A stretch of DNA of 64,000 bases from Owenia fusiformis. Its lineage: Eukaryota > Annelida > Polychaeta > Sabellida > Oweniidae. Under the pieces are notes generated by a model that saw nothing but the letters and a program-made list of their open reading frames with translations, ran no database searches and was not told the DNA's origin. Positions 26,301 to 38,300 of this stretch are shown here, piece by piece. Where the stretch lies: positions 25,498,455 to 25,562,454 of the forward strand of contig CAIIXF020000002.1 of NCBI GenBank assembly GCA_903813345.2, written 5' to 3'. The stretch's first letter is position 1, and every line of letters begins with the position of its first letter. The translations under genes were made by a program, and so were the position numbers.

Positions 26301-29300
26301 GGTGTGTATTATGTCACAACCACAAGGGGTGACATCTTGTTATAATCTCTAACTTTTTGTGGATGGCAGTTGATGTTCAGCGCTTGGTGTCTGTAACAAA
26401 TGGAAGGTGGTGACATTTTGCATGTTAATGTCTTGTTTAAATAACAGTCATTGATGCTATACATGAACATGCTGTTTCCCCACATTAGATTCTCTTTATG
26501 CCCAAAATTTGTAAAGATTCCATTATCAATAATAAAGTTATTTTAAAATCAAAGGGTTGCTGCTTTTTGTGTCACTCTGTACCTGGACATGATGTTGCAC
26601 AGGTGAATCTAAGTCTATACCTGGCTTGACTGACGAGTGTCAAATATAACTATTAGAATCTGGAAATGTGGCACTAATGTCAAAACATACACCAGATATC
26701 ATTGTGCTTTATATGGACTTTTTGTCCTGGAATGGACAAAATTATTTTCATCATTTGTAGATAAATGCATTAAATCTGCACCAAATATTGATCATTTACT
26801 TTGTTTTCAAGTTACCTCAATTACAATTTTTTGTGTCAGTTTTTCTTCATCCTTGGTCAAAGGGTATTTTACTTCCTTCTGTAGCTGCTGTATAACAATG
26901 AAGCCCAATCTTGAAGGATGTTTTTTCTTGAATTTCAACATCTTGAAACTGAGTGTGATTTCAAGCTAAGTTCACTACTGTCCAAAATAATTTTTAGAAA
27001 TATCTGATAGACACCTAGTCATTTCCATGTCTTTGAAACTTGTGGATGTTCGTTAGACCCATAGCAATATTCCATGATATAGGAAAGTAATACTGAAAAA
27101 TGAGTTTCATGAGTATTTTGATAGTAATCAACCCCCACTCAGTCTGGATACAAACTTAATTAAATACATAGCCACCTTTGATACAGCAGGAGATAACCTT
27201 TCTTGTCTATATAAACACTGAACTTCTCTTCCCTAACACCCTGGTGCCATTTCACCAAATGTCATTTCCCAGAAGTCCCCAGTTATCTCAGTTTGACCGA
27301 ACACCTGCAACTGTGAAGTTAACTAGAAATAGTCCCAAAACATCTATCTAAACATTGAACTCCATTGTTTCATTTGTTTTCTATTATTTCCTTGAATGCC
27401 ATTTTCCAGATTCTTAGGTGGGCCCAGTTAGATTTTGCCACCTGTGATAGAGAGACTCTGCTAGAAATAGTCTTCAATCATCTATATAAACATTGATCTC
27501 CATTTCCTTGATTGCCTGGTATGAGTTCACTGGATGTCAATTCCCAGAATCCTCAGTAATGCTCGACCACTTGATTGTAGAAATGGAAATAGTCCTGAAA
27601 CATCTCAATACCAATCCTTTTTGGCTCACACAGTGAGCCTATGGGATCGACCAGGCGTCCGTCCGTCCGTCCGTTGGTCCGTCTGTCCGTCCGTCCGTCA
27701 ACATTGGCCGCACAATCGGATTGAGTCATATCCACATTCATTTTATGCATATCCATAATGCCTATTTGACCTATCATCGCCATTTCCCAAGTTCGCCCGG
27801 TTTCCGAGAAATTGCGGATTTTGACGTCAAAAAGTCAAATTTTCTGTAAATACTAGACACTTTGTTGAAGTAGAACTTTCAAATAACTTTTAGTAGTTGC
27901 TGTATATGCAACTTATGTCCTCTGAAGATTTCAAAGCTCTTGGAATTACAGTTTTTACTCTATAAAATTTGACAAAAAGTAGGACTTAGTCATTTTCAAG
28001 AAACTTTCTCATGTATAAAGTCAATGGCAGGTTTTGTGATTGACAAGTTTCTCAAAGTTTGCCTTATACTTGATCATTTCTTGCAATGAATTACATCATT
28101 ACTAGATTTAAGCATTCCCTACATATTGCTCAATATATGTCAGCATCAAATTTTTACCGTTTTTGAGATATTTGACGTTGAAAAACGTTAAAACGTGACG
28201 TTAAATTTTGGTCAGCTTAATCACAAAAGACCTTACTGAGCTCTGAATTAGTAAAATTTTCAAGGTCAAAGGTCATCAAACTAGGTCACACAACTGTGCT
28301 ATCTAAGTTTCTCAAAGTTCGAGACTACAAATCCAAATCAATATTTTTGTTTGAAAGTCAGTATATACATTCCTCTGAAGGTTCCAAACTGTGTGAGCAC
28401 AGGACCGTGGGTCCTTCATTTGACTTAGCGGCATGCATATTCGAATTTTTAAATTCTCACAAGACATGTAACTGATGTCTTTCGTATTTGTACAAATTGC
28501 TAATGATACCTTCAAAGGCCACTGTATAGAAATATTCAATTAATTTGAGCTATCAATTGCTGAGAAAACTCTTGTGAAAAAGCGATTCACTTTTTTGGGA
28601 CACCTGATATACCTGTCCAGACTATTTATAGCACTACTATTGATCATTGAATTTGTGTTGCCTTTGTTATATCATTAGAGAAAAAGACAATATATATGGA
28701 GAAATCACAACTATAACTTATGTTCATATGAAAAATAACAGCAACGAAAGGGAGCCAGTTTGTTCAAGACCTACAATTTGAACACAGTTTAGTTTTCTCT
28801 TACTAAATTAAAAACCTGAGTCTGCGGTTAACTGTTTTGAAGATCAACTATCCTATTTATAAAACATTGTAGTCTTCACTGCTGGGTTAAGACATCAATG
28901 ATTGATTCCAGAGGATTGGGTTTGCAATGGAATCTTAATACAAGAGGCCTCAATAGCTTAGTCATTATGGTTTGTTATGTATACTTTCTCAAGCTAATGT
29001 TGGGAGGTGTAGACTGACCCGTTGCCTGGACCTAACCTTTTTCTAGATATAAGAGGGAGGGGGGTCTAAATTATGAAGAGAATTGAGAATCATGATAAAA
29101 ACGTACTAATTTTCTCAATATAATCTTACTTTGGAAGAAAGGATCTATCAACATTTTTAGGGATTTTGGGGTGAAGGTGGTTAAAATGCCAATGTCCCTC
29201 AGTCAGTCTGTCCCTCTTATTCGAAATCTTTAAAACATTGTACAATCTCTCATACTGATATAGAAATTACCATGGAATATCAAAATGTCAAACAATGCTA

Positions 29301-32300
29301 TTTTGTTATTCAGTCTTGATGTGTTATACATGATTGCCATTAATAATCATATCCCCATGCTGATTATATCAATCCTCATGTTTTTCATTAACTTTAGCTG
29401 CTCTTTCACTGGGATGCCAGTCTGTCCTGCCACCAACGTTTGGAACAGACTTTTGCCAGAATGAAAGAATATGAAGACCATGTGTGTTCACTGTTCAACA
29501 CCTTTTCTTAAGATTTGAACAATGATTGCTGAAATTGATATAAGGAAAATTGAAATATCTTTTGTGGTTATCATTAGTTACATTATGAAAGACAATTAAG
29601 TGAATAATCGTAATAGTGGTTCTCACTTGAGTCTTGCTTTCTGATTAGCTAGTGCCTCAGTCACATTTCATCTACGGCATGGCAACTATATGGCAGCTGT
29701 AGCTTTTCAAAATTGAGAAAAACACGCAGCATAAAATATAGGGATAAACAGTATGTTGTAGACTTTCTATATCAATTTTGATACGTACGCCCGCCATAGA
29801 GTAAATGTGACTGAGGCTTAGCTAAGTTCTATGGAATAATGAAATCTGTGTAGACATACTTCAGGGAAGTGAATGTGTTTGATTATGTAGTAAGCAAGTC
29901 TATAAGATACATTGTTATTGATTTTGTTTATACATCTCAGCTAATAGAGGAAAACAACGGAGTTATCAGGTCAGTAGGGATTTCAAAACGCCAACCTATA
30001 CTGTACATATGATCAATCGCCCATACAAATGCATCGCTTAAATATTTTCCGTTCATGTTTAGGTTGTAAAAAACATTGCAAGCTTAAACTCCCTAATAAC
30101 ATAACAACTCATGACCCTTTCACATAAAGATGGGACTTTAGTACACAGAGTATACATTATTTTAACACATAGATAACACTCATAGCCATCTAGATTGAAC
30201 ACAGCTTAGTCCAGTTGAAGTGTTCTTCTTGTGGAGGTGTTTTACTTGCAGATGATCATTTTAAGTTAAGTAAATAGTAACAGGACTTTGAAGTGTTCAC
30301 TTATAGAGGTGTTGCACTCAGTGGTGTTCCTCTTTATATGTTTTACTGTATCTTCTAACACTTATGTCTCATTCTATTTCCAGGTTACCAACCTGATACA
30401 GACTCAGAGGTTGGCACCCTAAATATAGCATCACCCTCAGAATGGCAGGGTCGTCAAGGAAACAAGAAGCATGTTGACGGGACTGATACTGACAAACAAC
30501 TTCATGACGACACCCAGGGACAACCAAGTGTCATTGAATGTTATGTAGCATCTTTTCAACAAGGTATGTCATTTTTTACACAATATCCTATCTCTTGTGT
30601 TTCAATATGTTTTGCCAATGATTTGGTCCAACCTGTATAAAACAGACTCAGTATGGAAATGAACAAAGTTTCACTTTGATTTGATATTCATGTCATGGCA
30701 TTTAAGAATAGTCTTTTGGAAGCGATTCCTGTCATTAGTAGGATAAGATTAAACTTCAAAGTACCTTCGCATATATCCCTCACTTTGTCAACCATATTTT
30801 GCAGCTGATGAAGATGGTGAGAATGGGTCCGTTTGTGTTGATCAGAAGGGGTCTGAGAGTGAAGACGATACAACAATTGCCATGGACAGTGAGATGGAGA
30901 AAATGGATCACATGGAAGGGTAAACAATATCTGTAATTTATGAATCCATATTTGAAATAATATTTTAAGATAACAAAGCAGATTATAACATTATCGAACA
31001 TATATATCAGCGCAGTATAAAAATCCATAAATGTTCTCCCTTGGATTTTTATAAAGTATAAAGCTTTACAATCAGCAGAACAATGATTTAAAAGTGCAAT
31101 AAAAGAGATTTCAAACTGAACACTCATTTAGGCAATACACTTCTATTCAACTCTCATTTAAATTCTTCTGTTTTTCAAAATTGAGTGAGTAAAATGACTA
31201 ATGTTTTTGTCATTTTTTGTGTTGTTATTCTGAGTCTCATTTATGTGCAAGTATTTTTCTCTGTTGGGCACAATTCCCATAATATGGATGATTCAATGCT
31301 TGGGATATTATTGAGTACACAAATTATAATTCATATCATTCTTACATTTGCCATTTTCAGAATTCCACCGATTCCCAGTGATGAACTGACACTTCCGAAT
31401 CTAACTGATGATGTCGTTGAGGTTCCAACCAATGAGAACCTTGATGATTGTAAGGATGACCTACCAGTGAAACCGGAAGAAAATCCAGGCGAAGATGACA
31501 TGAACCAATCTAAGGATGACATCTGTGGCACTGAGGTCAGAGGTCATGATGACACTGATAAGGTCAGAGCTCTCGATGACACCGAAGAGGTCCAATCTCA
31601 TGATGTCGCAGTAGTTAAAGGTCATGATGGCGCTGGGGTCAAATCTCATGATGACACAGAGGTCAAAGAACAAGATGACCTTGATGTCAAAGAACAGAAC
31701 CATGAAAATATCAAAGAAGCTAAAGACAAAAAGCCAGAGAAAAATGTAAAAACATTGTCAAAAGGACTAGCAAAAACACCTCGAAAACTACCTATTACAA
31801 AATCATCAGAGACAACTAAATCAAAACTGGGAGACACTCCAAAGAGTAAAGTATCTGATATTTCAAAAACAGAGCCTAAAAAAATTGGTTCTAATGTTAA
31901 ACCTAAAATAGGGGGTCTTACAAAGCCAGGTACAAGTAGCTTGTTATCGAAGGCCCCTTCTAAGCAAACTAAGACACCTTCCACACTGAGGCAACCTATA
32001 TCTGCAGCTCCTAGTAAAACCCCAGATAATAAATCTAAAACTTCAGCTGTGAGTAAAATAGAAACTAGGAGATCAATGACTGGACTGAAAGATTTGAATA
32101 AAAAGAACTTAAATGATAGCAAAAAAGATACTCCTAAAAAGCCTTTAGAAAAAATTGTTCCAAAAACAAATACTGAATTAAAAACACCAAGATTGAAAAC
32201 GAATGTGAAACCAAAGACAGATACTATTCCTAAGGTAGAAAAGACCCCTCGAAGTAATAGTAAACAATCAGATAAGACCCCTCGTAGTAGTCTACCCAAA

Positions 32301-35300
32301 CCTCCATTGAATGACTCTAAATCAAAAGTCACAACTTCAAGGAAAAGCACAACACTTGCCGATAGGACAAAAATGGCGGGAAAAACTGGGAAAGTTGCCA
32401 ACAAAAAGCCGTCTGCTCAGAAGGAAAATGAAAAAGAGGCTGGAATGCTTGAGGTCCAGATTGATATTGTCGATGATGACAAGCTTAATATCAGCAAAGG
32501 TTGGTATTAGATGAAAACCACCATATGAATCTCATATATACATCAACATAAATAAAATCTCTTAAATATATCGACAAGATAATTTGTGAAATCATGGATA
32601 TAGTCAAAAGTTTCATTTTTATGTCACCACCACAAGAGATGACAAATTGTTATAGTCTCCAACCTTTTTGTGAATGGTATTTGGTGTTTAGTGGTTGAGA
32701 CTTGTAACAAATGGTAGGTCGTGACATTTTGCATGTTAATGTCTTGTTTATCATTTTTTTTAAGAATTTCAGAGCTATGATAGCATAAAAAACACCATCT
32801 ATGCATTATGGACTCAATTGGTCTGAATTTTGGTCATGATCTATGCACTATGCAGTATATACTTCTTGCATTTAGGTAAAACAGGGTCAGTCCATAGCAG
32901 TAGGTCAGATATCAGTGCCTTGACTGAGGATACAAACAGGCCTGGATCTAGGACAGGCTCTAGGAGCAGGCTAGACAAACAATCTGACTCTAGTAGAATG
33001 TCACTGTCCAAGAGAGTATCAACCTCATCCACCCGTCTTAGAAAAACTCCAAGTAACTCCAGTCTTCACTCGGATATATCTCAGGTTGGTGTAATATTTA
33101 GAATTATTACTTCAACAAGGCTGTTTTCTGTGGTAGATTTTTTCAATCAGGAGGGATGAAAGTTTTGATAGATTTTTTTAATTTGAAGAGCTCTATGAAG
33201 AAAGATGTCAGAGATAAATCTCATCATAAATCAGCTTAAATAGTATAAAGAGTCCAATACTCAGTGTCTGTCTTCTTGAATTTTGTGACATAAAATAGTG
33301 ACATAAATCAGAGTCTATTTAAGAGTCTAAGAATAAATCTGATTGAGTACACCAATATCACCATGGTGATGAGTGCCAAATATGTCTACTTTTCTTTTGT
33401 TAATATTTTTACGTATAAGATTGATTTTCTAGTTAAAATTGAACTTTGTATTTGTAAGAACCTTTATTTTGACGTTCTATATGAAATTTTAATTTGAAAA
33501 TCTGTAATGACCTTTAATTTGACATTCTGTAATATATTTTGTCAATCTATAAGTCCTTTATTTTGACAACATATGCTTTTACATGCGTATTGGTGCAGTT
33601 CTATTCTGTTTTCATCTTTTGAACTCCAGGTAAATGGTATTTTAAAATTATTTTAGTGTTTATGTCTCGTTAATTTCCACTCTTTATGGAAGGGTCTTAT
33701 TTTCACTTTACCTTAGCTTTTGTTGTTTAGGCACATATTTCATCATTCATGGACCCAGTTTCCAACACACTCCATGTAGTACCACATATTGCCGTGACTT
33801 ACATAAAGCCTCAGTCACAGACATTTCCTCTATGGCAGTCACTTATAGTGGCCATAGCTTCACAAATCGATATTGAAAATGAACATCATACTGCTTATAC
33901 CTATATTTCATGTTGCATATTTCTCTTGATTTTGGAAGCTATGGCCGCTGTATGGTTTCAGTAGATCAAATGTGACTGAGGCATTAGTTGTACACTTTGT
34001 GAGTTTTATTGTATTACACATATACTTGTTAGAAGTCTGTTTGGCTTTCTATCCTTCCTGGTAGTAGATGTTTCACATTCCACATTTATGACAATGTATG
34101 GCTTTTTTATTGTACTTTGAAAAAGTGCTATATTGAATTCAATTTGTGCTGCTGGGTAGGTGGTCGGGCGCCACACGGCCACATTGATCCTGTCATCAAA
34201 TCTCAGGAAAAGTGCCCAGAGTGCTAAGATCATTTAGGTTTTGGGTATTCTGGGTAATTATATGGTGGCCATTTTGCTTATCAAAGTGCAATATTCATCA
34301 CTATTTTACTTGTATAATCACTAAGAAAACAGATTTGTTGGTTCTACACATTTATCTATTTCTCTTACTAACTAAAGTTGTTGAAGGATATCTCAAAAAA
34401 TAATATTTTTGTAATGTCCTTGCTTTGTTATTCCTTTCTATACCACCAACCTTTTGCTTTTGTGAGTAAATCTATACTAAGTTGTTTTGTTTCTTTGTTT
34501 TGCTTTGCTTGATGTTTGTTTTGTTTGTTTGCTTGCTTTTAGGATTCAGATATATCCACCGCGAGTCTTCCATGTCCCTCCCTAATTTCCGCCATTCCTA
34601 CGTTTAAACTACCATGTATACCTCCATCTATTGAGCAGAGCAAGAATGAGAGGAATCTAGCGGGAACGAAGACAGCCATGTTGAAAAGGCGGAGCATGAT
34701 TGAACCCCCCAAGTCATCCACTTTACTCAAGAAAGGTGAGTGATTCTAACTTTCAAGATGCATTACTCAATCAGTATTGAACAGCCCCAAGCTGCATTCC
34801 TCAATTTCACTCAAGATTGCTCCAATTTAATTGAAAGGATTAATATCTGCAAAATGAGGTTGCAGATTGCTAATTTGGAAAAACTTGGTATTTTCATACA
34901 TCATTCATAAGGTTGCAACCTTTGAATCAAGTTAATGTGATAAAAATGTTTCTTCGGCTCATCAAAAGAGGGAAGTGTCTATTTGTCAAACACAAGACTA
35001 GGAATATAGAGGGTAACAGCTCCCAGAGTGCAACATCGATATTCTGTCCCATATATGGGCATGTTGTGATACAAAATTTGAATTCAAATAGCTGCCATTT
35101 TGTTCACTTCAACATTTGAATCGTGAATTTTGGTCTTATTTCCTAATGAAAAATTTCAAAGAAATGAGCGAGACATTGGTTTGAATCTTTTGAACAGTTT
35201 ATTTTGAATTTATAGGAGTTTATAATTTCAGAAAATAATGACATTTCGACATTTTCATTGTTGGAAAATATCAAGTTTCGATCCTGGGAGCCTATCCTCC

Positions 35301-38300
35301 TTGGGGTAACCGGACACTGTATAGAGAAATGCTTTTGATGTTCATTCTCATTGAAAGATGGCATTGAAGTCTAACTTCGTTTTCTAACAGAATTAATTCA
35401 GGTTGACTTGCTTTTCCCAGCTGGCAGAAATTGCTTCAGATGAATTCGTGGAAAATATATACTCATAGTTTAGTACATCAAAGTAGAGCCCAGGTACTCT
35501 GTCTGAAAACAATAAACAGTTACGTTTCCAAAGCAACATCTTTTAAGTAAAACATTATACTTTATAGGACTCACAATTCTCAAAATTCTGAGAGTTTTGA
35601 TACACTACATAATTAAATCTCAAATTTCACTTAGTGGAAGAGAAATCAATGCAATACTGGAACCTTGGAGTATTTGCAAATTATCTGAACACTGAATAAA
35701 CCACACAGGGGGATTCTAGCTATTGAATTATTTAAAATGCCTAGTTGGCCTGACATTTTTATGTCACCACCAAAAGTGGTGACATATTGTTATGGTCTCC
35801 GTTTTTTTGCGACGGCGTCCGGCGGTTGGAGGTTGGCGTCCGGCGGTTGGCGTCCGGCGGTTGGCGTCCGGCGTCTGTAACAATTTCTTACAACTTCCTA
35901 TAACTTAACAAATACTGTTTAGACTGACTTCAATTTTTTTCTAAATCATCTACATGTTCTCAGAAGTTCAAATCTGACTTTAGATTTGACATTTGACCTT
36001 CAATGACCTTCTCAAGGTCAAAAAGGTCTTTTTTCAACTTGCTTCACATTGACTACTTTTTTTTTCAAAATCATCTACATGTTCTCAGAAATTCAAATCT
36101 GACTTTAGATTTGACATTTGACCTTCAAATCTGACTTTAGATTTGACATTTGACCTTCAATGACCTTCTCAAGGTCAAAAAAGGTCAAAAAGGTCTGTTT
36201 TCAACTTGCTTCAAATTGACTAAATTTGTTTTTCAAAATCATCTACGTGTTCTCAGAAATTCAAATCTGACTTAAGATTTGACATTTGACCTTCAATGAC
36301 CTTCTCAAGGTCAAAAAAGGTCAAAAAGGTCTGTTTTCAACTTGCTTCAAATTGACTAAAAAAAATTTTCAAAATCATCTACGTGTTCTCAGAAATTCAA
36401 ATCTGACTTTAGATTTGACTTAAGATTTGACATTTGACCTTCAATGACCTTCTCAAAGTCAAAAAAGGTCAAAAAGGTCTTTTTTCAACTTGCTTCAAAT
36501 TGACTAAATTTTTTTTTCGAAATCATCTACATGTTCTCAGAAATTCAAATCTGACTTTAGATTTGACATTTGACCTTCAATGACCTTCTAAATGTCAAAA
36601 AAGGTCAAAAAGGTATTTTTTCATCTTGCTTCAAATTGACTAAATTTTTTTTTCAAAATCATCTACATGTTCTCAGAAATTCAAATATGACTTTAGATTT
36701 GACTTTGGATTTGACATTTGACCTTCAATGACCTTCTCAAGGTCAAAAAAGGTCAAAAAGGTCTTTTTTCAACTTGCTTCAAATTGACTAATTTTTTTTT
36801 CAAAATCATCTACATGTTCTCAGAAATTCAAATCTGCCTTTTCGATTTGACATTTGACCTTTAATGACCTTCTCAAGGTCAAAAAAGGTCAAAAAGGTCT
36901 GTTTTCAACTTGCTTCAAATTGACTAAATTTTTTTTTCAAAATCATCTACATGTTCTCAGAAATTCAAATATGACTTTAGATTTGACTTTAGATTTGACA
37001 TTTGACCTTCAATGACGTTCTGAAGGTCAAAAAAGGTCAAAAAGGTCTTTTTTCAACTTGCTTCAAATTGACTAATTTTTTTTTTCAAAATCATCTACAT
37101 TTTCTCAGAAATTCAAATCTGACTTTAGATTTGACCTTTGACCTTCAATGACCTTCTCAAGGTCAAAAAGGTCTTTTTTCAACTTGCTTCAAATTGACTA
37201 ATTTTTTTTCAAAATCATCTACATGTTCTCAGAAGTTCAAATCTGACTTTAGATTTGACATTTGACCTTCAATGACCTTTTCAAGGTCAAAAAGGTCTTT
37301 TTTCAACTTGCTTCAAATTTACTTAATTTTTTTTCAAAATCATCTACATGTTCTCAGAAGTTCAAATCTGACTTTACATTTGACCTTCAATGACCTTCTC
37401 AATGTCAAAAAAAGTCAAAGAGGTATTTTTTCAACTTGCTTCAAATTGACGAATTTTTTTTTCAAAATCATCTACATGTTCTAAGAAGTTCAAATCTGAC
37501 TTAAGATTTGTGTGCAACTAGTTTTAACTTGCTTCAGATTGAACAATTTCTTTTTTCAAAATCATCTACAAGATCCCAGAAGCTCAAATCTTCAAAAACA
37601 TTCTTAAGGTCAAAAGGTATTTTCCAACTTGCTTTAAATTGACCAAATTGTTTTAGGTGGTGACATTTTGTCATGTTAATGCCTTGTCAGAATTGTTACA
37701 TTCTACATACTTTGTACTTATCTATTACAGAAGGATGATATCCTGGGGTTTGTTTCTTACAATTCTGACAAAACCATTGTCTACTTTTTGACAAACAATA
37801 ACTTGGGACAAAATTATATGTTGCAATGGTGTCATAAGCGTACCACTAGCAGGCCCTTAGCCAGGATTTGCCAAGGGGGGGGGGGGGGTTCAGTTTTCAA
37901 AAATTTCCAGGGGGTTTCACATTTGACAATTTTGGCCCAAATATGGTAGAATAAAAAAAGCTGTATAAGCTTGATTGAGACATAATGGTTCTTTTATGGG
38001 TACATGGGGTCAATATCTCAAAGCACCATAAGAATCAATAACCCAGATTACAAAATAGATGATCGGTTCACAGATTTGTAATTCATATTTGAAGAAGTTG
38101 ACCCTATGTATAGGGTCATAAATTTTTTAATCTTTAACAATTTAACAATTAAATTGAGACAGTAAAAATGTTTTATAAAGGGTCTTCTCTTTATAAGCTG
38201 TCAGCCGCCCCTAATATGATATATTTTGGAAAAATGGGAATATTGCGGATAAAGTGAAAAGTAATCACAAGAGAATAAGTAAGAAACTCATCTCCATGGT

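Larger units (their letters stand above)
24642..30383 (+). other. Intron between exons 3 and 4
   Basis: It holds two GTCACC elements, a CAGGCC element with a tRNA-like sequence, the 27623 element, the orphan frame at 29398, a MITE at 29654 and a TACAGT fragment. The rest is AT-rich with no recognised function. Confidence 0.7.

Noticed and set aside
31185-31360. In-frame ATG and hydrophobic stretch upstream of exon 6, resembling a membrane protein start
   Set aside because: A strong acceptor at 31360 and the phase of exon 5 show that coding begins at 31361; the hydrophobic part is T-rich intron.
31646-32404. Long minus-strand open frame opposite exon 6
   Set aside because: It is the shadow of the Lys/Thr/Ser-rich coding exon on the plus strand: hydrophobic Leu/Val/Phe composition, no splice logic.
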